Shown here piece by piece: positions 18,254-26,733 of a stretch of 64,000 nt of DNA. The DNA is from Neorhizobium petrolearium (lineage in GTDB: Bacteria > Pseudomonadota > Alphaproteobacteria > Rhizobiales > Rhizobiaceae), in the NCBI RefSeq assembly GCF_017873175.1, contig NZ_JAGGJW010000019.1, positions 1-64,000 of the forward strand, read 5' to 3'. The position numbers and the translations under genes were made by a program. Under the pieces are notes generated by a model. The model ran no database searches. It was not told where the DNA came from and saw only the letters and a list, made by a program, of their open reading frames with translations. How positions within the stretch are numbered: position 1 is the stretch's first letter; each line of letters starts with the position of its first letter.

Positions 18254-19828
18254 GTGGCGAACCGGAAGACCTACGACAGAGAACTATCGTCAGCGCAGCC
18301 GGCGCGTCCTGTTCGCGCTGCCGAATACGTCCGCATGTCGACCGATCATCAGAAATATTCGACAGAAAACCAAGCCGACGCGATCCGCCAGTATGCGGAA
18401 GCTCGCGGAATCGAGATCGTCAGAACCTATGCCGATGCAGGAAAGAGTGGCCTCAAGATAGAGGGGCGTGACGCGCTCCGCCAACTGATCGAGGATGTAC
18501 AGGCCGGCGGCACTGACTTCACCATCGTTCTTGTCTACGACGTCAGCCGTTGGGGACGGTTTCAGGACGCTGACGAAAGTGCCTATTACGAATATATTTG
18601 CCGGCGCGCCGGTATCGCGGTTCAATATTGCGCCGAGCAGTTCGAAAACGACGGAAGCCCGGTGTCGACGATCGTCAAGGGTGTGAAACGGGCGATGGCC
18701 GGCGAATACAGCCGCGAGCTATCGACGAAGGTGTTCGCGGGACAGGGCCGGTTGATCGAAAAGGGTTTTCGGCAGGGCGGGTCTGCTGGCTTCGGTCTGC
18801 GACGTACTCTCATTGATGAACATGGTGCTGTCAAAGGGGTCCTGCAGCGTGGCGAGCACAAGAGCATTCAGACAGATCGCGTTATTCTGACACCTGGACC
18901 GTTCGAGGAAGTGGACCTGGTTCGCGAGGTGTACCGAGCCTTTGTCCACCACGGGAAGAGTGAGAGCCAGATTGCCGTTAATCTCAATGCCCGAGGTATC
19001 CTGACCGACCTTGGCCGTCCATGGACGCGGGGAACCGTCCATCAGGTCCTGATCAACGAGAAATATGCCGGCGACAATGTCTGGAACCGCCGCTCGTTCA
19101 AGCTGAAGAAGAAGCGTGTCCGGAACGATCCCGACATGTGGATCAGGGCGGAGGGAGCTTTCGAGCCCGTCGTCGCACGCGAGCTTTTCGAGGCGGCAAG
19201 AACAATCATCAATGCGCGCTCGTTCCGCCTGAGCGATGAAGAGATGTTGCAGTCCTTGCGAGACCTGTTCCGGCAAAAGGGATTGCTCTCGGGCATTGTC
19301 ATTGATGAATGTGACGGCATGCCGTCCAGTAGTGCGTATAGTGCGCGCTTCGGAAGCCTGCTTCGGGCCTATCGTCTCGTCGGCTTCACCCCCGATCGGG
19401 ATTACCGCTATGTCGAAACCAACCGGGAGCTCCGCAAACTCCATCCCGGTGTGGTCGCCGAAGTTCTGGAAAGATTGCGGGCAACCGGCAGCGATACCTT
19501 GCAGGATCTGCAAACCGATCGGGTAATCGTCAATCAGGAATTCACGCTTTCGGTGGTCATTGCCCGTTGCCTTCAGACGTCGACAGGGCTTTTGCGCTGG
19601 AAGCTCCGCTTTGATACGTCTCTTGGTCCCGACATCACGGTTGTGGTGCGCATGGATGCGGCTAACCGGGCGCCCTTCGACTATTATCTGTTCCCGCGGA
19701 TCGACGTTTTTTCCGAGAAGTTGCGGCTGTCGGAAGACAACGCCCTTCATCTCGATGCTTATCGCTTCGACGATCTCGAGCTTCTCTATCAAATCGCTAC
19801 ACCCGTTCCCCTGCCGGAGGCCGCATAA
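18254..19828 (+). CDS. Large serine recombinase (resolvase/invertase N-terminal plus recombinase domain)
   Basis: About 524 aa from GTG 18254. The catalytic Ser is in 'YVRMSTDHQKYST' (Ser29), and the resolvase core includes 'VYDVSRWGRFQDADES' and 'RAMAGEYSRELSTKVFAG'. A Recombinase domain ('GILTDLGRPWTRGTVHQVL') and a C-terminal region without an obvious zinc ribbon follow. The frame is open from 17948, but a GAGGAAAGGG ribosome-binding site just before 18254 and the family's short N-terminus favour GTG. Such enzymes integrate, excise or invert DNA at specific sites without needing tRNA targets. The next gene starts at the A of its stop (TAATG), so it is co-expressed with the ParB-like genes. 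Confidence 0.85.
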   Translation: MANRKTYDRELSSAQPARPVRAAEYVRMSTDHQKYSTENQADAIRQYAEARGIEIVRTYADAGKSGLKIEGRDALRQLIEDVQAGGTDFTIVLVYDVSRWGRFQDADESAYYEYICRRAGIAVQYCAEQFENDGSPVSTIVKGVKRAMAGEYSRELSTKVFAGQGRLIEKGFRQGGSAGFGLRRTLIDEHGAVKGVLQRGEHKSIQTDRVILTPGPFEEVDLVREVYRAFVHHGKSESQIAVNLNARGILTDLGRPWTRGTVHQVLINEKYAGDNVWNRRSFKLKKKRVRNDPDMWIRAEGAFEPVVARELFEAARTIINARSFRLSDEEMLQSLRDLFRQKGLLSGIVIDECDGMPSSSAYSARFGSLLRAYRLVGFTPDRDYRYVETNRELRKLHPGVVAEVLERLRATGSDTLQDLQTDRVIVNQEFTLSVVIARCLQTSTGLLRWKLRFDTSLGPDITVVVRMDAANRAPFDYYLFPRIDVFSEKLRLSEDNALHLDAYRFDDLELLYQIATPVPLPEAA

Positions 19829-20727
19829 TGTCTGCCCTTCGTCCGAACCGGATCGAGATGATCCCGATTTCTCGAATTACGGTCCTCAACCCACGAGCCC
19901 GTAACAAGCGCCAGCACCGCGACATCGTGAATAACATCGAGGCCATTGGCCTGAAACGTCCCATCACGGTGAGCCGGCACGATGGCCCCGGTGGTCCACG
20001 ATATGATCTGGTGTGCGGCGAGGGGCGTTTGGAAGCATTCCAAATGCTTGGTCAGAACGAGATTCCGGCGGTTGTTATCGAGGCCGCCGAGGACAAATGC
20101 CTTGTGATGAGTCTCGTGGAAAATATCGCGCGACGCACGCCGCGGCCGATCGACCTGATGCGAGAGATCGGTGCCTTGCGTGCACGTGGGTACACCGACG
20201 CGGCCATTGCCGAGAAGATTGGCGTCGGCTCGTCCTGGGTCAACATGATCGCGTCCCTTCTCGAAAAAGGAGAGGAACGGCTCGTCGCCGCTGTGGAAAC
20301 GGGCCTCATCCCGATCACACTTGCCATGGAGATTTCCCGGGCAGAAACGGAAGAGGCACAGAACCTGCTCCTCGACGCATACGAGGCCGGTCAGCTTCGG
20401 GGGAAGAAACTCGCCGCGGTCAGGCGGATGCTCGACATCCGGATGCGCGCGCAGGGCAAGGGTTTACCGGCGGGACGCCTTGGACGGAAGGGCAGCGGGC
20501 GCCGGATGACGGCACATGATTTGATGCAGGTCTATCAACGCGAAGCAGAAAAGCAGCGACTGCTGGTCAAGAAGTCGGATTTCACACAGACACGGCTTCT
20601 GTTCATCGTTGAGGCATTGAAAGATCTGCTCGCTGACGAAGGATTCGTCAATTTGCTGCGGGCCGAAGGACTGGCGACCATGCCAAGGGCGCTGACCGCA
20701 CGGATTTCCGGAGGCCGCAATGAATGA
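19828..20727 (+). CDS. ParB/RepB-like partition family protein
   Basis: A 299-aa protein. The N-terminal ParB/Srx-like domain includes 'ITVSRHDGPGGPRYDLVCG' then 'GEGRLEAFQMLGQNEIPAV' and 'VMSLVENIARRTPRPIDL'. A HTH follows ('YTDAAIAEKIGVGSSWVNM'). The C-terminal part resembles the RepB extension. ParB proteins bind DNA and, in canonical systems, load as CTP-dependent clamps. No ParA ATPase is adjacent, so a stand-alone role with the recombinase is more likely than classical segregation. It overlaps the next gene by 8 bases. Confidence 0.8.
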   Translation: MSALRPNRIEMIPISRITVLNPRARNKRQHRDIVNNIEAIGLKRPITVSRHDGPGGPRYDLVCGEGRLEAFQMLGQNEIPAVVIEAAEDKCLVMSLVENIARRTPRPIDLMREIGALRARGYTDAAIAEKIGVGSSWVNMIASLLEKGEERLVAAVETGLIPITLAMEISRAETEEAQNLLLDAYEAGQLRGKKLAAVRRMLDIRMRAQGKGLPAGRLGRKGSGRRMTAHDLMQVYQREAEKQRLLVKKSDFTQTRLLFIVEALKDLLADEGFVNLLRAEGLATMPRALTARISGGRNE

Positions 20728-21658
20728 TGGGCCGGACAACAACGATGGGGATGGGCGGATCCGACTCGCCTTCGACCGAGACATAAGAACGCTTCCGATT
20801 TCCGCGATCGTTTCCCTTAAGTCGCTCCCGGACGGCGCTCGCGAAAGCAGAAAGTTCGCTCAGGTTCTAAGCTCGATCAAGGCGATCGGCTTGGTAGAGG
20901 CGCCGGTCGTCATCGCCAACACCCAGAATGCTGGGACCTGGTTCCTGCTCGATGGACATCTGCGGCTGGAGGCACTTAAGGAACTCGGCATTGCGGAGGT
21001 CGAGTGCTTGATCGCCACCGACGACGACACCTATACCTATAACAAGCGGGTCAACCGGCTGGCGCCGATCCAGGAGCATAGGATGATAGCGCGCGCCATC
21101 GAGCGCGGCGTTTCCTCTGCTGACATAGCCGACGCGTTGGGCCTTCAGGTGGAGTCCGTCATTCGCCGCTTTCGACTGCTGGAAGGCATCAGTCCCGAAG
21201 CGGCTGAGATGCTGAAGGATACGCCCTGCTCAATGAAGGTGTTCGATGTTTTGCGGCAAATGTCCGCCGTTCGCCAGATCGAGGCGGCAGATTTGATGAT
21301 AGGTCAGCACAATTTTACCGTCATGTTCGCTCGAGCGATCCGCGCTGCCACGCCTGACAGCCAACTGGTAACGGCCAAAAAGGTGACGGGCGCGGCTGCA
21401 GGCACGCCATCAGGCCAGCAGATTGCCCGTATGGAACGGGAACTGGCCGCGCTTCAGACGCAAGTGAAAAGCGTCGAGGAAACCTATGGCATCGACAATC
21501 TGCACCTCACCGTGGCGCGCGGATATGTCGCCAAGCTGCTTGCGAACAGTCGTATTACCCGCTGGCTTGCGCATCACCGCCAGGAATATCTCGGGGAGTT
21601 TCAGAAAATAGCTGAGATAGATTTGATCGGCCCTCAATCCGACGCTCCAGAGGCATAG
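20720..21658 (+). CDS. Second ParB/RepB-like protein
   Basis: A 312-aa paralogue of the preceding gene's family. 'SIKAIGLVEAPVVIANTQN', 'FLLDGHLRLEALKELGI' and 'NRLAPIQEHRMIARAIERG' form the ParB-like core, with a HTH at 'VSSADIADALGLQVESVIR'. The C-terminal half is longer and helical, as in RepB-type partition proteins. The tandem, overlapping pair behind a serine recombinase probably acts as a unit, perhaps as accessory DNA-binding factors for recombination or inheritance. No cognate parS-like repeat was found by eye. Confidence 0.78.
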   Translation: MNDGPDNNDGDGRIRLAFDRDIRTLPISAIVSLKSLPDGARESRKFAQVLSSIKAIGLVEAPVVIANTQNAGTWFLLDGHLRLEALKELGIAEVECLIATDDDTYTYNKRVNRLAPIQEHRMIARAIERGVSSADIADALGLQVESVIRRFRLLEGISPEAAEMLKDTPCSMKVFDVLRQMSAVRQIEAADLMIGQHNFTVMFARAIRAATPDSQLVTAKKVTGAAAGTPSGQQIARMERELAALQTQVKSVEETYGIDNLHLTVARGYVAKLLANSRITRWLAHHRQEYLGEFQKIAEIDLIGPQSDAPEA

Positions 21659-21760
21659 CCGCACGCTACCTGCGAAGGGAGACACTCTTGGCACCTCGTT
21701 GCTTGCACCGGCGTCGATGCGTATTGTGCGCTCCGTAAGCCGCAATTGGATCGGAATTGA

Positions 21761-22741
21761 ATGACCCGGCAACTCGACTTCTTTGCAGCTCCTGTTATGC
21801 CGGCTACCGAGCGAGTTGCCAGGCCGCAGGCTGTTGCTGGAAGGGGGCAGGGCGGCTTCGGTTCTGATGACGAGGCCATGGCCTGCCATCTGGAAGCGAC
21901 CGGCAACTATCGCATCCTGCGAAGGCTCTCGCCCCGATCAGTTGTCGAGCATGCTCGGCCCGAATTTCCACGGCAGGGCGTGATCCTCGACACCGAAACC
22001 ACCGGCCTCAACTATCAATCCGACGAAATCATCGAAATCGGCGTTATCGCTTTCACCTTCAGTGACGCGGGCGAGATTGGCGATGTCACCGGCGTTTATG
22101 GCGGACTTCAGCAGCCGACCGTTCCCATTCCGGCCGACATAACACGCCTGACCGGCATCACCGATGACATGGTCGCCGGGCAGGTCATCGACTTAGTCCG
22201 CCTGAAATCGCTCATCGAGTCGGCCGATCTGATCGTTGCTCATAATGCCGGTTTCGACCGTCCCTTCTGCGAGGCTTTCTCGCCGATCTTCGTCCATAAG
22301 GCCTGGGCCTGCTCCGTGTCTGAAATCGACTGGTCGGCACGCGGTTTTGAGGGAAGCAAGCTCGGTTACCTGATCGGCCAGTCGGGCTATTTTCACGATG
22401 GGCACCGCGCTGTCGACGATTGTTTCGCGCTGTTAGAAGTGCTTGGGCAGACACGGCCCGATTCAATCGTAGCGCCATTTGCGGAGCTCTATCAGGTCAG
22501 CCAGCGATCACGGGTTCGCATCTACGCTGAAAATTCCCCATTCGACATGAAGGATCATCTCAAGGCGCGTGGCTATCGCTGGTCCGACGGCTCCGACGGC
22601 CGCCCGAAATCCTGGTGGGTTGAACTGCCGGAAGAGAAGCTAGAGGAGGAGCTGCATTTCCTGCGGATGGAGATCTATCGCTGGGATGCCGATCCACCGG
22701 TCAAGTATCTGACGGCGTTTGATCGCTTCCGGGCTGTTTGA
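21761..22741 (+). CDS. DEDDh 3'-5' exonuclease (DnaQ/epsilon-like)
   Basis: A 326-aa protein. Exonuclease motif I is 'ILDTETTGLNY' (Asp77, Glu79), motif II includes 'AHNAGFDRPF', and motif III is 'HRAVDDCFALLEVL' with the DEDDh His and Asp. About 75 residues precede the nuclease domain. A C-terminal tail, 'ENSPFDMKDHLKARGYRWSDG', resembles substrate-binding tails seen in plasmid-borne DnaQ-like proteins. It could trim DNA ends during transfer or repair. A 102-base gap separates it from the ParB-like genes; the following DUF429 gene starts 16 bases after its stop. Confidence 0.85.
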   Translation: MTRQLDFFAAPVMPATERVARPQAVAGRGQGGFGSDDEAMACHLEATGNYRILRRLSPRSVVEHARPEFPRQGVILDTETTGLNYQSDEIIEIGVIAFTFSDAGEIGDVTGVYGGLQQPTVPIPADITRLTGITDDMVAGQVIDLVRLKSLIESADLIVAHNAGFDRPFCEAFSPIFVHKAWACSVSEIDWSARGFEGSKLGYLIGQSGYFHDGHRAVDDCFALLEVLGQTRPDSIVAPFAELYQVSQRSRVRIYAENSPFDMKDHLKARGYRWSDGSDGRPKSWWVELPEEKLEEELHFLRMEIYRWDADPPVKYLTAFDRFRAV

Positions 22742-22757
22742 ATGGCCGGGAGAGGCG

Positions 22758-23579
22758 ATGACGACCATTCTGGGTATTGATGCAGCCTGGACCGCGACAC
22801 AGCCGAGCGGTGTCGCGGTGGTTTCCTCCACGGCCTGCAATTGGCGCCTGATCTTCGCGGGATCGTCCTATCGTCACCTCCTGGCGCAGGCCGAAGAGGA
22901 TCTGATCTCCACGTCCCGTCCTTCCGGCTCGGTGGCGGAGGCTGCAGCTCTCCTTGCTGCCGCCGGGAAGATCGCCGGCGCTCCTGTCGATCTTGTTGCC
23001 GTGGATATGCCCCTTTCTCTCCAGCCGATCACCGCGCGGCGAGTTTCGGACAATCTGGTTTCGGCAGCCTATGGCGCCCGTCATTGCAGCACTCACACGC
23101 CGAGTGCGATCAGGCCCGGCAAGATCAGCGACGATCTGAGGGGCGGTTTCGGGCACTGCGGATACGGACTGCTGACGAAAGAGGTTGGTGTGCCGGGCCT
23201 GTTGGAGGTCTACCCGCATCCGGCCCTGGTCGAACTGATGCGCGCCGAAAAGCGGTTGCCTTACAAGCAGGGCAAGACCCGCAATTACTGGCCAACGGAA
23301 AACCCCGCCGATCGGCGCAACAAACTCTTCGAAACCTGGCGGGCCATCGTCGCCTGCCTTGACCAGGAAATACCGGGCGCCTCCAACGTCTTACGGCTTC
23401 CTCCACTCGCGGCTCCATCGTGGCAGTTGAAGGCGTTTGAGGACATGCTGGACGCAGTCATCTGCGCCTGGGTCGGGATATGCGTCTTCGAAGGAACCGC
23501 CGTGCCGTTCGGTGACGAGACCTCGGCGATCTGGATCCCCCGATCAGAGCTTCTGGCGTCGCAGCGGGGCCGGCCATGA
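22758..23579 (+). CDS. DUF429 family protein
   Basis: A 273-aa protein starting at ATG 22758 behind a GGGAGAGG site. It begins 'TTILGIDAAWTATQPSGVA', an RNase H-like beta strand with Asp. Other features are 'VDLVAVDMPLS' (second Asp), 'EVYPHPALVEL' (Glu/His) and a late 'AFEDMLDAVICAW' Asp pair, which together fit DUF429, a predicted RNase H-fold nuclease-like family. The molecular function is not established. The next small gene begins inside its stop codon region (ATGA). Confidence 0.75.
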   Translation: MTTILGIDAAWTATQPSGVAVVSSTACNWRLIFAGSSYRHLLAQAEEDLISTSRPSGSVAEAAALLAAAGKIAGAPVDLVAVDMPLSLQPITARRVSDNLVSAAYGARHCSTHTPSAIRPGKISDDLRGGFGHCGYGLLTKEVGVPGLLEVYPHPALVELMRAEKRLPYKQGKTRNYWPTENPADRRNKLFETWRAIVACLDQEIPGASNVLRLPPLAAPSWQLKAFEDMLDAVICAWVGICVFEGTAVPFGDETSAIWIPRSELLASQRGRP

Positions 23580-23848
23580 TCGAACTCCTGCGGCAATGGA
23601 TCGAACACCGGCGAGCGATCCGCCGCCGTTGGCAGGAAGACGCCAGGCGACTTGCCGGGGCGGACCCGATTAATGCCTACTATGAGGCGCAGCGAAGAGC
23701 TTCGCGCAGCCGGGCGCAAGGTAATGCCGGTGACTACTGGCATTGGGCCAAGGTTGCCAGCGAAGTCGCGCGCATCGAACCGCGTGCCGCGATGGACTTT
23801 GAGGTCGTCAAGGCGATTGCCGATCAGGAAACGGCCAGTCGCCGTTGA
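23576..23848 (+). CDS. Small basic hypothetical protein
   Basis: A 90-aa, highly charged, helical protein with many Arg residues ('RRAIRRRWQEDARRLAG', 'AQRRASRSRAQG') and a Trp-rich middle ('DYWHWAK'). The ATG overlaps the preceding stop as ATGA, supporting real translation. No family recognised; it could be a DNA-binding accessory of the upstream genes. Confidence 0.55.
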   Translation: MIELLRQWIEHRRAIRRRWQEDARRLAGADPINAYYEAQRRASRSRAQGNAGDYWHWAKVASEVARIEPRAAMDFEVVKAIADQETASRR

Positions 23849-24098
23849 GTTACCTGCGCGCTGCGTGCCGGAAATACCGCCGGGTTGACAATGTAGCTGT
23901 GGTGCCAGTGAAAGACCCGTGCCGGAAAACCGCCTGGTCCTCCGAAGCACACCAATCCCGCTCTTGATTGATGGCGTCCTGGCCCAGGTCCGGATCTCCG
24001 TCGATCAACCCGTTGAGGGTCCGCTAGCAAGCTGCGGCCGCTTGGGCATTCGCCTCAAGCGGTGATCGCGACCGTCCCCGGTCCTTCGAGGAGCCATC

Positions 24099-24117
24099 GA
24101 GCGGGATCGGCCCGCTC
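24099..24117 (+). promoter_or_regulatory. Hairpin just upstream of the 24136 gene
   Basis: GAGCGGG (24099-24105) and CCCGCTC (24111-24117) form a perfect 7-bp stem around ATCGG, directly before the CGGACGGAGG ribosome-binding site. The wider stretch 23849-24135 holds no gene that I can support, only a TTGACA-like hexamer near 23886. Similar foldable leaders precede other genes of this region. Confidence 0.4.
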
Positions 24118-24135
24118 CGGACGGAGGTTTCTCAC

Positions 24136-24318
24136 ATGGCACAAGATCTTGCACTCGCTCAACGCCACGCATTCGCGCTTGCCCGCACTCTGATGGTCCC
24201 GGTCACGCTCTTCCGGTCCGGAAACGAGTTCGGCGTTCTCCCGAGCGACGAACTCGATGACGGCGAGGTCGAGACCATCGCCGAATTCGATCCCTTCGAA
24301 TACGGGCCGGCTCATTGA
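24136..24318 (+). CDS. Small acidic hypothetical protein of the plasmid leading region
   Basis: A 60-aa protein with a good ribosome-binding site (GGACGGAGG, 9 bases before ATG). The N-terminal half is hydrophobic/helical; the C-terminal half is acidic ('DELDDGEVETIAEFDPFEY'). No known domain. Small acidic proteins in leading regions sometimes mimic DNA to block restriction enzymes, but nothing here is specific enough to claim that. Confidence 0.5.
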   Translation: MAQDLALAQRHAFALARTLMVPVTLFRSGNEFGVLPSDELDDGEVETIAEFDPFEYGPAH

Positions 24319-24386
24319 GCCGGCATTTCCCCTTTTCAGGTGCCGCTTGCGAGCGGCAGGCGGCAAGGGAAGCTTCGCCGCGGCCG

Positions 24387-24402
24387 GGTGCAGATCTGCA
24401 CC
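24387..24402. promoter_or_regulatory. Perfect tra-box-like palindrome upstream of the Toprim gene
   Basis: GGTGCAGATCTGCACC is a perfect 16-base palindrome whose core GTGCAGATCTGCAC equals the centre of the TraR-binding tra box. It is itself nested in a longer GC-rich inverted repeat (GCGGCCGG near 24380, CCGGCCGC near 24405). It lies about 120 bases before the gene at 24521 and far from the tra operons. It may be a functional TraR site or the tip of an RNA/ssDNA hairpin. Confidence 0.55.
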
Positions 24403-24520
24403 TTGCCGGCCGCGCCCTTGCCCCCTTTGCTCTTCGCGGGCCGCCGGAAAGGGGTCCCGCAAACTGCGGGGAGAAATGAATCCGGAAAGAAGGGCGGACG
24501 TGTGAGCGCCGACAGAAAGC

Positions 24521-25480
24521 ATGGAGAAAAAAGAACTGGAAGACCTGCGGGACCGTGTTCTCTGCGGCGTCGTGTTGGAGCAGTCCGGCTTTGCGATCGA
24601 CGTGAAGGAGAGCACCCGCAAGGCGGTCAAATATCGACGCGGGGCGGAGATCGTCATCGTCATCCATGAGGGAAGGGGATGGTTCGATCCCCTGTCCGAC
24701 GCGAAAGGCGACGTCTTCAGTCTCGCCACGCATCTCGAAGGAGTGTCCTTCGTCAAAGCGCTCGACCAGGTCGCCGCATTGGTCGGTTTGGTTGCCAAAG
24801 AGCCGCTGTGGACCCGAAGCGCTCGAGAGCCCGTTCCGGCTGAGGCCACCCCCGAGCGGTGGGCAAAGCGCCGCAAGCCTTGGCGGGGATCGATGACGTG
24901 GCACTATCTGCGTGCCGAACGCTGCCTGCCGGAGACCATCATCCGTGCCGCCCTCCGCAGCGATGTGCTGCGGGAAGGTCCCTACGGCAGCATGTGGGCG
25001 GCCCATGTCGATGCCGATGGCGGCATCACTGGCTGGGAGGAGCGCGGCCCCGACTGGCGCGGCTTCTCGAGCGGAGGGTCGAAGGTGCTGTTCCGGTTCG
25101 GCTCCCTTGACGCCTCACGCCTCTGCGTTACCGAGGCGGCGATCGACGCCATGAGTCTGGCCGCATTCGAAGGAATGCGAGAGGGGAGCCTCTATCTCAG
25201 CACGGGCGGGGGATGGTCGCCGGCGACAGAAGCCGCGGTTCGCGTGCTCGCCGCACGTCCGGGCGCGCAACTTGTCGCCGCAACCGACGCCAATGCACAA
25301 GGTGAAGCATTTGCCGTTCGCCTGCGCGACATCGCCGAAGATGCCGGCTGCGACTGGTTCCGCCTGACGCCGCCGGCTGAGGACTGGAATGACGCATTGC
25401 AGGAGAGAAGAGGGCAAGAAAGGAAAAAAGGGGAGAGCAGGAGAGGCCTGCCGCATGCCCGCCGGCCGCGTCAAGGGTGA
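24521..25480 (+). CDS. DUF3991 and Toprim domain-containing protein
   Basis: A 319-aa protein. The N-terminal half ('GWFDPLSDAKGDVFSLATHL') is the zinc-finger/DUF3991-like part found in plasmid primase-related proteins. The C-terminal half is a Toprim fold: 'RLCVTEAAIDAMSLAAFEG' carries the conserved Glu, and 'AATDANAQGEAFA' the Asp-x-Asp-like motif. The last about 20 residues are Lys/Arg/Glu-rich and may be a poorly conserved tail. Toprim proteins cut or prime DNA; a role in replicating incoming plasmid DNA is plausible. A tra-box-like palindrome lies upstream. Confidence 0.8.
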   Translation: MEKKELEDLRDRVLCGVVLEQSGFAIDVKESTRKAVKYRRGAEIVIVIHEGRGWFDPLSDAKGDVFSLATHLEGVSFVKALDQVAALVGLVAKEPLWTRSAREPVPAEATPERWAKRRKPWRGSMTWHYLRAERCLPETIIRAALRSDVLREGPYGSMWAAHVDADGGITGWEERGPDWRGFSSGGSKVLFRFGSLDASRLCVTEAAIDAMSLAAFEGMREGSLYLSTGGGWSPATEAAVRVLAARPGAQLVAATDANAQGEAFAVRLRDIAEDAGCDWFRLTPPAEDWNDALQERRGQERKKGESRRGLPHARRPRQG

Positions 25481-25623
25481 AGCTTCGCCCGGCTTTGCCG
25501 GCCCTTGACTCGGGCTGTCGGAGAGGCGGCCGCGAGGGAGGGGTCAGGAAGGGCTGAAGAGAAGATGGCGCCATTGCAAAGATGAGCCGCGCTCCAGCCC
25601 GACGAGGCCAGAAGGAGCCCATC

Positions 25624-26226
25624 ATGAACCTCTCTCCCATCCGTAAAGTCTATCAGGGCATCGCCGATCGCCGGCAGATGTTCCGCATGTTCGACCGTCA
25701 TGCGCAGCGCCCGAACCGGTGGGAGGGCGACGACAGCGCGCTTTATCGCGGCGAATGGTTCGAGATCGGTGAGGCATCCCACGATTACATGTTCGAGATC
25801 CTGCCGCCGCTTTGGATGAAGGCTGAGATGTTCGCGATTCGCGAGTTCCTGACCGATTCCATTACCAGCATCTTTTTCACGCTGTCGATCGACGGGCGCA
25901 TCCGGCACTTTCACGGCTATTGCGACCTCGCTGACAAGGGTTCGCCCGAGCGCATGCGCGCCGCAATCATCGAGCGCGAATCCAGGCCTGTCCGGTCGAT
26001 GACGCGCGAGGAGCGTCTGGAACATATCTGGAGCAGCACGGCAGACGATTATCGCGGCTATGCCGGCGAGCGTTGGCCAGACGCTGATCGCGGCAAGCGC
26101 ACGGTGATGTTCTTCGCCAGAACGGCCGGCACCACATGCAAGCTGCTGGAAGACCTGACGGACGTGGAGATCGCGGCGAAGCTGCCGGTACATCTGCGTT
26201 ACCTGCCCGACGCGCTCGCGGCGTGA
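25624..26226 (+). CDS. DUF1419 family protein
   Basis: A 200-aa protein starting at ATG 25624 behind AGAAGGAG. Composition and features ('GEWFEIGEASHDYMFEILPP', 'WMKAEMFAIREFLTDSITS') match the DUF1419 family, seen almost only on rhizobial plasmids and integrative elements. It has no catalytic motif or membrane segment. It is followed after 11 bases by the DUF3085 gene, a pairing common in leading regions. The function is unknown. Confidence 0.75.
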   Translation: MNLSPIRKVYQGIADRRQMFRMFDRHAQRPNRWEGDDSALYRGEWFEIGEASHDYMFEILPPLWMKAEMFAIREFLTDSITSIFFTLSIDGRIRHFHGYCDLADKGSPERMRAAIIERESRPVRSMTREERLEHIWSSTADDYRGYAGERWPDADRGKRTVMFFARTAGTTCKLLEDLTDVEIAAKLPVHLRYLPDALAA

Positions 26227-26237
26227 CGGAGGGCGAC

Positions 26238-26636
26238 ATGTTCACTTTCTCTCTCACGGACATTTGCGCCGTGCTGGCGCGTGGCCGTGCCGACGCGACC
26301 GCAAACGGCGGCTTTCGGATTCCGTATCAGGGAATATCCCCTGAAGCCGAGGCCAGAGCCGGCCTGTGGCTGGTCGGTGACGAGGGCGTCTACGTTCTCT
26401 CGAACGGAAAACTCGCTGAAGGACAACGGCCACTCGTGATCTATGCCGAGGAGTGTGATCCGAAGACCAACCCGGATTACTGGCACTACAAGCGCCGATA
26501 TTTCGGGGGCGATGACGGGGTCGAATTCATCGACGCCGTCGAACTCGAAATGCTCGTCGCGGCTCAACCCGACGCGACGCATCTGCGGATCGTGATGGAC
26601 GACACGTCCCTGTCCATCGGCCTGGTCCGCCGCTGA
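26238..26636 (+). CDS. DUF3085 family protein
   Basis: A 132-aa protein. Starting at ATG 26238 with GGAGGGCGAC before it, it contains 'GLWLVGDEGVYVLSNGKL' and 'YAEECDPKTNPDYWHYKR', typical of DUF3085. It is acidic and compact, without a known active site. The family recurs beside DUF1419, ArdC and methylase-helicase genes on alphaproteobacterial plasmids, suggesting a role in establishment after transfer; this is inference from context. Confidence 0.75.
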   Translation: MFTFSLTDICAVLARGRADATANGGFRIPYQGISPEAEARAGLWLVGDEGVYVLSNGKLAEGQRPLVIYAEECDPKTNPDYWHYKRRYFGGDDGVEFIDAVELEMLVAAQPDATHLRIVMDDTSLSIGLVRR

Positions 26637-26733
26637 CGCGGCGCACCCTTCCAACAACTTCGCGACCGCCCCGCCCTGAGGATCACCTCCAGCGGAACGA
26701 TGGCGCTCGCCCTTTTCCAAGGAGAGCATTTTC

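Noticed and set aside
19828..21658. Plasmid repABC replication-partition locus
   Set aside because: Two ParB/RepB-like genes are present, but there is no RepA ATPase, no RepC initiator and no antisense RNA region.
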